A DNA stretch of 35,540 nt from NCBI GenBank assembly GCA_021822485.1, contig JAKAQP010000015.1, positions 1-35,540 of the forward strand, in the 5' to 3' direction. The DNA is from a bacterium. Its GTDB lineage: Bacteria > SZUA-79 > Acidulodesulfobacterales > Acidulodesulfobacteraceae. The position numbers and the translations under genes were made by a program. Positions 8,846-17,299 of the stretch are shown here, piece by piece. Each line of letters opens with the position of its first letter. The stretch's first letter is position 1. The notes beneath the pieces were generated by a model, which had not been told where the DNA came from, did not search any database, and saw nothing but the letters and a program-made list of their open reading frames with translations.

Positions 8846-9936
8846 CTCAGAAAGCTTTGCTTGTCGGAATAAATACAGATTCGGATATAGAAAAAAGCAA
8901 GGATTCGTTGGAAGAACTTAAAATGCTTTCCGAAACCGCCGGCGCAAAAAATGTTTTCAGCGTTTTAAAAAACATAAAAAAAATAGACCCCGCTTATTAT
9001 CTTTCAAAGGGCATGCTTGAAGATATAAAAGATAAAACGGTTTCGGAAAATGCAGATATAGTCATAATCGATGCCTCTTTAAGTCCTGCGCAGGAGCGCA
9101 ATCTTTCCGAGTATTTCAATTTAAACGTAATAGACAGGACGAGACTTATTCTTGACATATTCGCCGTTAACGCAAGGACGGCGGAAAGCAGATATCAGGT
9201 CGAACTTGCTATGATGAATTATATACTGCCCAGACTTAAAGGCGCAGGAATAATGCTTTCCAGAACCGGCGCCGGCATAGGAACGAGGGGTCCCGGCGAA
9301 ACTAAATTGGAAACCGACAGAAGAAAAATAAGGCTTAAAATTACTCATATAAAGGAAAGGCTGAAACTTTCCGAAAAAACAAGAACGCTTCACAGGTCTA
9401 AGAGAAACAGGCAGGGTTTTTTGACCGCGGCTATTGCAGGATACACTAATTCAGGCAAAACGACGCTTATGAAAAGTTTGACCGGCAAAGGAGAAAAAGG
9501 AGAAAATAAGCTTTTTGCGACGCTTGGGACGAAAACGGCATCAATTTACGACGATGCAAGAAAGAAAAAAGTTTTAATATCCGATACTGTAGGTTTTATT
9601 CAAAATCTTCCGCTTTTTTTAGTCGATTCTTTTAAAGCTACGCTTGAGGAAACGGTTCAGGCGGATTTATTAATACATGTAATAGACCCCGTACAAAATT
9701 CGATAATAGATAAGTCTGGCGAAGTTATTAAAATATTAAACGAGATAGGAGTTAAAGATAAAACAATTCTTACGGTTATAAATAAAACAGACCTTATAGG
9801 CGAAGAACAGGCGGATTTTTTGAAAAATAAGTTCGAAACGCTTACCGGCAGTCCCGTTATAGCCGTTTCAGCTAAGACCGGAAAAAATATAGATTTATTA
9901 AAAGAAAAAATATTCTATTTATTAAATATGGAGTAA
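8842..9936 (+). CDS. hflX: Ribosome-associated GTPase HflX
   Basis: HflX is a GTPase that splits stalled 70S ribosomes after stress. The glycine-rich linker TRGPGETKLETDRRKIR, diagnostic for the family, lies near residues 148-164. It is followed by the GTPase motifs: G1 GYTNSGKTT (about residues 200-208), G2 LFATLGTKT, G3 DTVGFIQNLP, G4 NKTD and G5 VSAKTGKNI. Length (364 aa) fits the shorter bacterial form without a long C-terminal extension. It overlaps miaA by four bases, and its last codons (ATGGAG) provide the likely Shine-Dalgarno for the next gene. Confidence 0.96.
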   Translation: MTQKALLVGINTDSDIEKSKDSLEELKMLSETAGAKNVFSVLKNIKKIDPAYYLSKGMLEDIKDKTVSENADIVIIDASLSPAQERNLSEYFNLNVIDRTRLILDIFAVNARTAESRYQVELAMMNYILPRLKGAGIMLSRTGAGIGTRGPGETKLETDRRKIRLKITHIKERLKLSEKTRTLHRSKRNRQGFLTAAIAGYTNSGKTTLMKSLTGKGEKGENKLFATLGTKTASIYDDARKKKVLISDTVGFIQNLPLFLVDSFKATLEETVQADLLIHVIDPVQNSIIDKSGEVIKILNEIGVKDKTILTVINKTDLIGEEQADFLKNKFETLTGSPVIAVSAKTGKNIDLLKEKIFYLLNME

Positions 9937-9940
9937 TATA

Positions 9941-10675
9941 ATGGTAAATAAGTTTATACGCGTTATATTTTTTTTAGCGATTTTATGTATTTCATCCCTT
10001 ATTTTTTCGGTTAACGTTTTCGGCATGAGCGTTAACGTCAAAACTTATGTCGTAATTCCTAAAAGCGAAGCGGCATCGGGACATGCCGCGGACCTTCAGC
10101 AAACCGCAATAAAACGCGCGATAACGCTGTCCGTGAAAACTGCCGTAAAACGTCTTATAGGTAAAAAAATTTTTTTGAAAAAACAAACCGGCATTATTCT
10201 TAAAAAAAATATCTACTCAAACGGACGGAAATATATATACTCGTTTAAGGTTTTAAAGGCGGGAGAATATCTTAATCTTTATTATATAAACATAAAGACG
10301 CATATAAGAGCCGGCGGTTTAATAAATGCCCTTAAAACACTCGGATTTCATATACTTAAAACAAAACATTCGGGCAAAAAAGCCGTTTACGGCGTTTATT
10401 ATATAAAATTTACCGGCAACTTTAATAACGGCGATTCAAATCTTTTTCAGAAACTCATGATTAAATATTCGCATCACATTAAAAATCTTTATATATCATC
10501 ATTTTCGGAAAATTACGACGAAATAAAAGTTCTTTACTACGGAAGTATCGTTCGGTTGTTAAAAAGAGTGGATTTTATAGTAAAGTCTTATCTTAACGCA
10601 AAAATAACTACGGCAAAAAATAATGCCGTAACGATAAACGTAATCGCTCATAAAGCAGAGAAAAAAACGCCTTAA
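9941..10675 (+). CDS. Unrecognised secreted basic protein
   Basis: I do not recognise this gene with confidence. The N-terminus is a clear signal peptide or anchor: one lysine and one arginine, then a hydrophobic run (about residues 7-28) ending near NVFG. The mature part is unusually rich in lysine and tyrosine and contains an alanine/lysine helix (TAIKRAITLSVKTAVKRLIG, about residues 56-75). It is followed by a strand-like stretch (YIYSFKVLKAGEYLNLYYI) and HIRAGGLINALKTLGF. That order loosely recalls the N-terminal domain of FlgT-type periplasmic proteins, but the resemblance is only a pattern match. It begins four bases after hflX using the GGAG at the hflX end, so it is probably cotranscribed. 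It ends three bases from the convergent gene. Confidence 0.8.
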   Translation: MVNKFIRVIFFLAILCISSLIFSVNVFGMSVNVKTYVVIPKSEAASGHAADLQQTAIKRAITLSVKTAVKRLIGKKIFLKKQTGIILKKNIYSNGRKYIYSFKVLKAGEYLNLYYINIKTHIRAGGLINALKTLGFHILKTKHSGKKAVYGVYYIKFTGNFNNGDSNLFQKLMIKYSHHIKNLYISSFSENYDEIKVLYYGSIVRLLKRVDFIVKSYLNAKITTAKNNAVTINVIAHKAEKKTP

Positions 10676-10678
10676 AAT

Positions 10679-11149
10679 TCAGAATAATCTGAATATGTTT
10701 TTCAGCGAAGTTATAGCCATAGAGTTTATATAAAAGTTGAAAATTGCATAAAGAAAGATACTGACGAACATAGGTATAAAGAAATAAGCATAAATATTTT
10801 TATTTTTTTCGTATAAAACGCCGAGCGCAAGCGATACAGGCGGAGCGCCGATGAACATCTGCCCTATAAACAGCCCTATTATCGGTCCGTATTTTTCAAT
10901 GTAATTATGCGCCTTTTTTCCTTTTTTAGAAGAAATCATCCTGTCTATAAATTTAATGGATTTTAGCTTTAAACCAGCGTAAAACAGTGCCGAACATAAA
11001 ATAGTTTCCGAAAGAGTTATTAAAAAGATGCTTGTGTACGGGTTTAATTTATAATAAACGGCGTATGCCGTCGACATGTACTTTCCGCCTATTAACGGGG
11101 TCATATTAATGGCGGTCATTATAATATATTTTAAATATAAAGGTTTCAT
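10679..11149 (-). CDS. Small polytopic membrane protein, possibly small multidrug export / DedA-like
   Basis: The 156-residue protein has four or so hydrophobic segments: residues about 8-30, 37-58, 90-110 and 118-140. Features such as INMTPLIGGKYMSTAYAV, a proline-containing re-entrant-looking segment (GQMFIGAPPVSLALGVLY) and EKYGPIIGLF recall the Sm_multidrug_ex (PF06695) and DedA-like membrane families; I offer this only as a resemblance. A transport role is not shown. It is divergent from hsp20 (116-base intergenic region) and convergent with the secreted protein before it. Its stop lies inside a short inverted repeat (10677-10694) that could act on both transcripts. Confidence 0.7.
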   Translation of the reverse strand: MKPLYLKYIIMTAINMTPLIGGKYMSTAYAVYYKLNPYTSIFLITLSETILCSALFYAGLKLKSIKFIDRMISSKKGKKAHNYIEKYGPIIGLFIGQMFIGAPPVSLALGVLYEKNKNIYAYFFIPMFVSIFLYAIFNFYINSMAITSLKNIFRLF

Positions 11150-11184
11150 ACATATTTAGTCAATGTTTTAAACATACCCTATTT

Positions 11185-11238
11185 TTGTTTTTTATGCATT
11201 AATCTGATATAATTATAACTATAAATCATATAATTATA
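11185..11238 (+). promoter_or_regulatory. hsp20 promoter with tandem TATAATTATA sites
   Basis: A -35 TTGTTT (11185-11190), 17-base spacer and extended -10 TGATATAAT (TATAAT at 11208-11213) precede hsp20 by about 50 bases. The 10-bp palindrome TATAATTATA occurs twice, at 11208-11217 (covering the -10) and 11229-11238, with starts 21 bases apart, about two helical turns. A repressor could bind here, but AT richness makes chance occurrence possible. Confidence 0.6.
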
Positions 11239-11265
11239 AAGTATAAAATTTATCGGAATAAAGAA

Positions 11266-11607
11266 ATGTACTATTTTGCACCGGTATCCGACATGTTCGA
11301 AACTTCGGATTATATAGCTGTATATATAGAACTTGCCGGAGTCAGAAAAGAAGATATAAATATAGAAATCGGGGGAGGAATACTTGAAATCAGGGGTATT
11401 AAACGCCGTTTTGGAACTAATAAAGAATGTAATTTTCAAAGAATGGAGAGACCTTTCGGCTTATTCAAAAGAAGATTTAGTCTGCCTTCTTCCGCAAACT
11501 ATGACGGCGTTAAGGCGTCTTTCGAGGAAGGTCTGCTTGAAATAATTATACCTAAAAAAAAGATAAGCGGGGGATTTAAAATTTCCTGCATTGAAATTAA
11601 CGATTGA
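11266..11607 (+). CDS. Small heat-shock protein (Hsp20/alpha-crystallin)
   Basis: Hsp20 proteins are ATP-independent holdases that keep unfolding proteins soluble for later refolding by ClpB/DnaK. The 113 residues are almost entirely alpha-crystallin domain: VYIELAGVRKEDINIEI, GGILEIRGIKRR, the ERPFGLFKRRFSLP block, and ASFEEGLLEIIIPKK. The usual N-terminal oligomerisation arm is nearly absent; only about ten residues precede the domain. No strong Shine-Dalgarno is seen before this ATG, so an alternative start is possible, but no better ATG exists upstream in frame. clpA begins 45 bases downstream, suggesting an hsp20-clpA transcript. Confidence 0.9.
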   Translation: MYYFAPVSDMFETSDYIAVYIELAGVRKEDINIEIGGGILEIRGIKRRFGTNKECNFQRMERPFGLFKRRFSLPSSANYDGVKASFEEGLLEIIIPKKKISGGFKISCIEIND

Positions 11608-11652
11608 AAAACAAATAATGCAAAAATACTATTAAGGACGGTAAACAAACTT

Positions 11653-13986
11653 ATGTTTAATTTAGACTATTACGAGGACAAACTTTCGGAAAGCGGATAT
11701 AGGGTTTTAACAATTTCCATAGAGGAATCGAAAAGAAGAAAACATTTTTATCTTGGACCGGAGCATATTTTTTATGCTCTGACTTTAGTGGACGAGGATC
11801 TTTTAAATGAAATTTTTTTGGAGTTAAGAATCGACAAAAGAAAGATAATGAAACTTTTGAACGATTATATGATGTCGTCCGACCAGTATGTCGGTGAAGG
11901 AATGAAAATTCCGCTTCAAACAAGAAATTTATTTAAAAGCGCTTACGATTACGCCCAAAGCGCCGGCAGAAACCTTATAGAATCTACGGATTTTTTAATG
12001 GTAATGTTCCAGGAGCCGAGTTCCGCTCCAAACAAAGTCTTTAAAGCGCTTGGCGTGGATTCGGTAGTGCTTGCCGATAAGATTTTTCAGAAAATGAGGG
12101 AAAGAAGGAGCAGAAGCGACGAAAACAGAAGAAAATACGACCTGCCTTATACGCTCAGACAGCATGCCGTAAATTTAAGCAAACTTGCAATTATGGATAA
12201 ACTGCCTTTAGTATTCGGAAGGGAAGAAGAAATTACCAGACTTATGGAAATACTCTGCCATATAGACAGACCTAATTCCGCTATAATAGTAGGAGAGCCC
12301 GGCGTAGGAAAGACGGCGGTAGTAGAAGGTCTTGCAAGAAAAATAGAACTTGAACCATACAGCGTTCCGGCAAGGCTCAGAAATAAAATTATAGTAAACC
12401 TGCAGATGAATTCTTTAGTTGCAGGAACGGTTTTCAGGGGCATGTTCGAAGACAGGATGGAAAAGATAATAAACGAACTGAAGTCCAGAAAAAATATAAT
12501 TTTATTCGTCGATGAAGTGCATACCATTATCGGCGCCGGTTCCGCAATTGCAGTTCCCAGCGATGCGGCAAATATATTAAAATCCTCCCTTGCAAGAGGC
12601 GAAGTGCAGATGATTGGAGCTACGACGCTTTCGGAATATAAGGAGTTTATTTCCGAAGACGAAGCCCTTGCCCGCAGATTCAGATTAGTCAACATTAACG
12701 AGCCTAATACGGAAGATACCAAAAGAATACTCTACGGTCTTAAAAGAAGATTCGAAGATACATACGGCGTAGAGATAGAAGATTCCGCTCTTGACGAGTC
12801 GCTTAAACTGTCGTCCCGTTATTCCAAATCTTTAAGGCTTCCGGACAAAGCTATCGGATGGGTGGATTCCGGATGCGTAAAGGCCGAAATATACAACGAC
12901 GATAAAATAGTTAAAAAGGAAAATATCTATCAGGTAATCGCCCAGGAAACAGGTATGCCTATAGATTTGATTAAAAGAGACGTCTTAGAAAGATTTCAGG
13001 ATATGGAGGAATTTTTCTCAAAAAGGATAGTCGGACAGAAAGACGCCGTTAATTCTTTAGCAAAACATTTAAGGCTAAATAAAGGACCATTGAAAGGAAA
13101 TTTTAACAGACCCGATGCGGTGCTTCTTTTTTTAGGCCCTACGGGAGTCGGAAAAACGGAAACCGCAAAGGCCATGGCGGAGTACCTGTTCGGTTCCGAA
13201 AGAAATATAATCAGGATAGATATGTCGGAATATAAAGACGGCTCGATAGCAGTGGATAAACTAATAGGTATGCCGAGAGGCATAGTAGGTTCTTCGAGAG
13301 GCGGAACTTTAACCAATCAGGTAAAAGATAACCCTTATTCCGTAATTCTTTTGGACGAAATAGAAAAAGCCAGCGATCTCGTATTTAATCTTTTCCTTCA
13401 GGTTTTCGACGAAGGTTTTTTAACCGACGGAAGAGGCAAAAGAGTTTATTTTTCTGATTCCGTAATTATTATGACGTCGAATCTTGGTTCGCATGAATTT
13501 TCAAAATTTACGAAACCGCTTGGTTTTATAGAATCAAACGATATAGTAAAGTCTATTAAAGGAACGATAAATAAAGAAATAGAAAACTTTTTTTCTCCGG
13601 AATTTATAAACAGAATAGACGATATCGTTATTTTTTCGCCGCTTACGAAAGAAGAAGTTAAAAAAATCGCATTGATGCATATTGAAACTATAAATAAAAC
13701 GATGTCTGAACATGACAAAGAAATTATCGTTACCGGCGCCGCTTTAGAAAAATTAGTCGAGACCGGCTACAGTTCAAAATTCGGAGCGAGATTTTTAAAG
13801 CGTACCATCGACGACATTATTAAGGTTCCGCTGACGCTTAAATGGAAAGAGGGCGATATATTTACCGCCGAACTTAAAGACGGCGAAATATCCATTGTTT
13901 CGGATAAAAATCCCAAAGACGGCGACATCGCAAAAAAAGTTAAAAACGGAAAAGAAAAATATAAGGAGGAGCCTGATTATGTCTGA
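11653..13986 (+). CDS. clpA: ClpA-type AAA+ unfoldase (ClpP partner)
   Basis: ClpA unfolds substrates and feeds them to the ClpP protease. The protein has a Clp N-domain (about residues 1-140), a first AAA+ module (Walker A GEPGVGKTAV near 215, Walker B ILFVDEVHTI) and a second (Walker [13 protein letters not shown] near 495, Walker B VILLDEIEKAS). There is no long coiled-coil middle domain, unlike the ClpB downstream. The tripeptide L623-G624-F625 in KPLGFIES sits just after MTSNLGS, where E. coli ClpA carries its IGL loop for docking ClpP; this argues for a true ClpP partner. No clpS or clpP is in the window. The charged C-terminus ends by overlapping the DUF1844 gene by eight bases. Confidence 0.92.
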   Translation: MFNLDYYEDKLSESGYRVLTISIEESKRRKHFYLGPEHIFYALTLVDEDLLNEIFLELRIDKRKIMKLLNDYMMSSDQYVGEGMKIPLQTRNLFKSAYDYAQSAGRNLIESTDFLMVMFQEPSSAPNKVFKALGVDSVVLADKIFQKMRERRSRSDENRRKYDLPYTLRQHAVNLSKLAIMDKLPLVFGREEEITRLMEILCHIDRPNSAIIVGEPGVGKTAVVEGLARKIELEPYSVPARLRNKIIVNLQMNSLVAGTVFRGMFEDRMEKIINELKSRKNIILFVDEVHTIIGAGSAIAVPSDAANILKSSLARGEVQMIGATTLSEYKEFISEDEALARRFRLVNINEPNTEDTKRILYGLKRRFEDTYGVEIEDSALDESLKLSSRYSKSLRLPDKAIGWVDSGCVKAEIYNDDKIVKKENIYQVIAQETGMPIDLIKRDVLERFQDMEEFFSKRIVGQKDAVNSLAKHLRLNKGPLKGNFNRPDAVLLFLGPTGVGKTETAKAMAEYLFGSERNIIRIDMSEYKDGSIAVDKLIGMPRGIVGSSRGGTLTNQVKDNPYSVILLDEIEKASDLVFNLFLQVFDEGFLTDGRGKRVYFSDSVIIMTSNLGSHEFSKFTKPLGFIESNDIVKSIKGTINKEIENFFSPEFINRIDDIVIFSPLTKEEVKKIALMHIETINKTMSEHDKEIIVTGAALEKLVETGYSSKFGARFLKRTIDDIIKVPLTLKWKEGDIFTAELKDGEISIVSDKNPKDGDIAKKVKNGKEKYKEEPDYV

Positions 13987-14410
13987 TAAGGAAGGCGAAA
14001 AATCTTTCAAAGTAATAGATAAAAGGAAAACATCGGAAGCTGAAGAAATAGAAGAAGCAAAAAACGCCGAAGAAGCTAAACCGGCGGAAAAAGTCAATGA
14101 AAATACGGCAAGAACCGCCGATTCCGAAAAAAAAGCCGCGGACGAAACCGCCGCCGATATGCCGGATTTTGAAGCGGATTTTGCCGCGTTCGTCTATTCG
14201 CTTAATACGCAGGCGCTTCTTTTTATGGGAAAGATACCGAATCCCATATCCAAGAAATACGAGAAAGACTTGGGAACGGCTAAATACTTGATAGATACTA
14301 TAGACATGCTTTCTAAAAAAACTAAAGGAAATCTTGACGAAAATGAAGCCAAACTTATAGAAAATATTTTATACGACCTTAGGATGGCTTATATTTCGGA
14401 AAAAAAATAA
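13979..14410 (+). CDS. DUF1844 protein
   Basis: The function is unknown. The conserved DUF1844 core is at the C-terminus (about residues 60-143): FAAFVYSLNTQALLFMGKIP, an aspartate-led helix, then TKGNLDENEAKLIENILYDL. The N-terminal 60 residues are charged and low-complexity (Glu/Lys/Ala rich) and probably disordered. I choose the ATG at 13979 because AAGGAGGA lies ten bases upstream; the open frame runs further back to 13895, but that part duplicates clpA coding sequence. The start overlaps the clpA stop by eight bases, so translation is probably coupled. Its position between two Hsp100 genes hints at, but does not prove, a link to protein quality control. Confidence 0.82.
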   Translation: MSDKEGEKSFKVIDKRKTSEAEEIEEAKNAEEAKPAEKVNENTARTADSEKKAADETAADMPDFEADFAAFVYSLNTQALLFMGKIPNPISKKYEKDLGTAKYLIDTIDMLSKKTKGNLDENEAKLIENILYDLRMAYISEKK

Positions 14411-14485
14411 ACCGTTAGTTTGGTTGCGGCAGTGCTGTAATTTAATTCCGGCACTTTATTAAAAGAAAAAGAGGTAATATATTTT

Positions 14486-17098
14486 ATGAATCTTAACAAT
14501 TTTACTATAAAATCCCAGGAATTAATAGAGCTTACGATAAATACGGCTAAAGAAGCTAAAAATCCGGAAATATCGGATTTGCATTTATTATATGCCCTGC
14601 TTAATTACGACGATAACAGTATAGCTTTATCGATTTTTAAAAAAATTGGCATAGACTTGAAATCTTTTAACGAACAATTAAAAACGGCGCTGTCTAAACT
14701 TGCCGTCGTAGAAGGAGGAATGGAACCTGCTTTTTCTTCGTCGATGAAGCGTATTTTAGACGCCGCGGAAAAGAATAAAAATTTTATGAAAGACGATTTC
14801 GTGTCGGTCGAGCATTTCGTTCTTGCAATGTTTGACGTCAAAGATACAAAATCGTACGAAATATTAACGAAATTCGGATTAACCAAAGACGGCATACTTA
14901 AAGTTCTTACTGATATAAGAGGGAATACTAAAGTTACCGACCAGAATCCGGAAGATAAATACCAGGCGTTAGAAAAATATACCGTAAATTTAACTCAGCT
15001 TGCAAAATCCGGAAAAATAGATCCTGTTATAGGCAGAGACGGCGAAATAAGAAGAATTATGGAGGTGCTGTCCAGACGGACTAAAAACAATCCTGTTTTG
15101 ATAGGCGATCCTGGCGTAGGCAAGACTGCGATAGTAGAAGGGCTTGCCAAAAGAATCGCCGACGGAGACGTCCCCGAAATTCTTAAAGAAAAAACAGTTC
15201 TTTCGTTAGACCTGGGTTCTCTAATAGCGGGAGCTAAATACAGAGGCGAATTCGAGGATAGGCTTAAAGCAGTAGTAAAAGAGATAAAGTCGTCGGAAGG
15301 CAGGATAATAATATTTATAGACGAATTGCACAATCTTGTCGGCGCGGGAAAATCCGAAGGAGCAATGGATGCATCCAATCTTCTGAAGCCGGCTCTTGCA
15401 AGAGGGGAGTTAAGGGCTATAGGAGCGACGACGCTTGACGAATACAGAAAATATATAGAAAAAGACGCCGCGCTGGAAAGAAGATTTCAGCCGGTTTTCG
15501 TGGATGAGCCGTCCGTAGAAGATACTATTTCTATACTCAGGGGGCTGAAAGAAAGATACGAAGCATATCACGGCATAAGAATAAAAGATTCGGCTTTAAT
15601 CGCGGCGGCTACGCTGTCGCACAGATATATTACAGACAGATTTTTGCCTGATAAGGCTATAGACCTCATGGATGAGGCTTCGGCAAAATTAAGAATAGAA
15701 ATCGATTCTCTTCCCGCCGCTCTCGACGAAGTCCAGAGGAATATTATCAGAATTAAGATAGAGCAGGAGGCGCTAAAAAAAGAAAAAGACGAACAATCCA
15801 AAAAAAGATTGAAAGAACTTGACGAAGAACTTGCGAATCTGGAAGAAGATTTTAATCAGAAGAAGGCAAAATGGCATAACGAAAAAGAGTATATCCAAAA
15901 AATAGGCGAAATTAAAAAAGAAATAGATTCTCTGAGAATTGAGGAACAGAGATACGAAAGAGAAGGGAAATACGATAAAGTGGCGGAAATAAGATACGGC
16001 AAATTAAACGAACTGGAAAAGAAACTTGAAGATTTAAATAAATCTCTCATTGCAATGCAGGAAAACGGAAGCTTTTTAAAAGAAGAAGTGGATTCAGAAG
16101 ACATTGCTAGAGTAGTGGCTAAATGGACGGGAATACCCGTTTCCAAACTTATGGAGGGAGAAAAAGAGAAACTTCTTCAAATAGAAGAACACCTTCACAA
16201 TAGGGTAATATCTCAGAATGAAGCAATTAACAGCGTGGCCAATACTATCAGGCGTTCCCGCGCCGGTTTATCGGACGTAAATAAACCGATAGGTTCTTTT
16301 ATGTTTCTCGGACCTACCGGCGTCGGGAAGACGGAACTGGCAAAAGCCCTCGCCGAATTTTTATTTGACGACGAAAACAATATAGTAAGAATAGATATGT
16401 CCGAGTATATGGAAAAGCATGCAGTATCGAGACTTATAGGTGCTCCTCCGGGTTATGTCGGGTACGAAGAGGGCGGACAGCTTACGGAAGCGGTAAGAAG
16501 GCGTCCTTACAGCGTAGTTTTGTTCGACGAAGTAGAGAAAGCCCATCAGGACGTGTTTAACGTAATGCTCCAACTTCTTGACGACGGAAGACTTACCGAC
16601 GGACAGGGAAGAACGGTCGACTTTAAAAATACGATTGTCATTATGACATCCAACATAGGTTCCGATATTATTCAAAGTTACAGCGGCAAGCGGTATGAAG
16701 AAATGAAAAACAGCGTTAACGGAATTTTAAAAAATTATTTCAGGCCCGAGTTTTTAAACAGATTGGACGATATAATAATATTCCACGCTTTAAGCGAAAA
16801 CGATATAATGAAAATCGTCGAAATACAGCTGAAAAAACTCATTAACGTACTTAAGGAAAGAGGCATAGACGCTGAATATACGGATTCTTTGCTGAAGTTT
16901 ATAGCAATGGAAGGTTACGATCCGATTTACGGAGCAAGACCGTTAAAGAGAGCGGTTAAGTCATTCATACAGGATAAAATTGCCGTCGATTTATTGTCCG
17001 GCGCAATCGTTTCCGGCGATTCAATAGTTATAAACTATAAGGAGGAATCGGGGGTAATAGTCGAAAAGGTTACTGTAGTTACCGCCGAACCTGCCTAA
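14486..17098 (+). CDS. clpB: ClpB protein disaggregase
   Basis: ClpB pulls proteins out of aggregates together with DnaK and small heat-shock proteins. The 870-residue length is standard. It has a Clp N-domain (about 1-145), AAA-1 with Walker [11 protein letters not shown] (from residue 207) and Walker [15 protein letters not shown], and a long coiled-coil middle domain (about 405-530, Lys/Glu rich). AAA-2 carries Walker [13 protein letters not shown] (from about 609) and Walker [12 protein letters not shown], and the [17 protein letters not shown] block follows its Walker A. After MTSNIGS there is no hydrophobic-Gly-hydrophobic ClpP loop, unlike the ClpA two genes upstream, consistent with a disaggregase. 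A GAGGT lies about ten bases before the ATG. Confidence 0.97.
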   Translation: MNLNNFTIKSQELIELTINTAKEAKNPEISDLHLLYALLNYDDNSIALSIFKKIGIDLKSFNEQLKTALSKLAVVEGGMEPAFSSSMKRILDAAEKNKNFMKDDFVSVEHFVLAMFDVKDTKSYEILTKFGLTKDGILKVLTDIRGNTKVTDQNPEDKYQALEKYTVNLTQLAKSGKIDPVIGRDGEIRRIMEVLSRRTKNNPVLIGDPGVGKTAIVEGLAKRIADGDVPEILKEKTVLSLDLGSLIAGAKYRGEFEDRLKAVVKEIKSSEGRIIIFIDELHNLVGAGKSEGAMDASNLLKPALARGELRAIGATTLDEYRKYIEKDAALERRFQPVFVDEPSVEDTISILRGLKERYEAYHGIRIKDSALIAAATLSHRYITDRFLPDKAIDLMDEASAKLRIEIDSLPAALDEVQRNIIRIKIEQEALKKEKDEQSKKRLKELDEELANLEEDFNQKKAKWHNEKEYIQKIGEIKKEIDSLRIEEQRYEREGKYDKVAEIRYGKLNELEKKLEDLNKSLIAMQENGSFLKEEVDSEDIARVVAKWTGIPVSKLMEGEKEKLLQIEEHLHNRVISQNEAINSVANTIRRSRAGLSDVNKPIGSFMFLGPTGVGKTELAKALAEFLFDDENNIVRIDMSEYMEKHAVSRLIGAPPGYVGYEEGGQLTEAVRRRPYSVVLFDEVEKAHQDVFNVMLQLLDDGRLTDGQGRTVDFKNTIVIMTSNIGSDIIQSYSGKRYEEMKNSVNGILKNYFRPEFLNRLDDIIIFHALSENDIMKIVEIQLKKLINVLKERGIDAEYTDSLLKFIAMEGYDPIYGARPLKRAVKSFIQDKIAVDLLSGAIVSGDSIVINYKEESGVIVEKVTVVTAEPA

Positions 17099-17101
17099 GA
17101 C

Positions 17102-17144
17102 TTTTTGCCGTTTTGACAATAATAAATTGTCAAAACGGCAAAAA
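17102..17144. other. Perfect 19-bp inverted repeat after clpB
   Basis: Arms at 17102-17120 and 17126-17144 pair exactly around a five-base loop AATAA. The outer ends are T on the left and A on the right, so neither strand has the 3' T-run of a classical terminator, although its place just behind clpB would suit one. It separates clpB from the sigma-54 promoter of degP and may be an atypical terminator or an operator. Confidence 0.6.
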
Positions 17145-17239
17145 AATTAAAAATTTAAAAGAATTTAAAGGTGTCAGATTTATTTATTTTTTTATTGCCG
17201 ACAGGGTTTATAGGCAATTCATTACTTTAACTTTTAATA

Positions 17240-17255
17240 TGGCACGATTTTTGCA
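17240..17255 (+). promoter_or_regulatory. Sigma-54 (-24/-12) promoter for degP
   Basis: TGGCACG-N4-TTGCA matches the RpoN consensus fully, with GG (17241) and GC (17253) exactly 12 bases apart. Transcription should start near 17267, some 33 bases before the degP ATG. An enhancer-binding activator would be required; no activator gene is visible nearby. Confidence 0.85.
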
Positions 17256-17299
17256 TTAATTAAATTAAACAATAAAAATTAAGCGAGGGTTTTTAGACT

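Noticed and set aside
12147-12722. A 191-codon - strand frame inside clpA
   Set aside because: It is a shadow of the conserved AAA-1 coding sequence; its serine/isoleucine-rich composition is typical of antisense of charged coding DNA.
14995-15378. A 127-codon - strand frame inside clpB
   Set aside because: It lies entirely within the conserved clpB AAA-1 module and has no start signal or family features.
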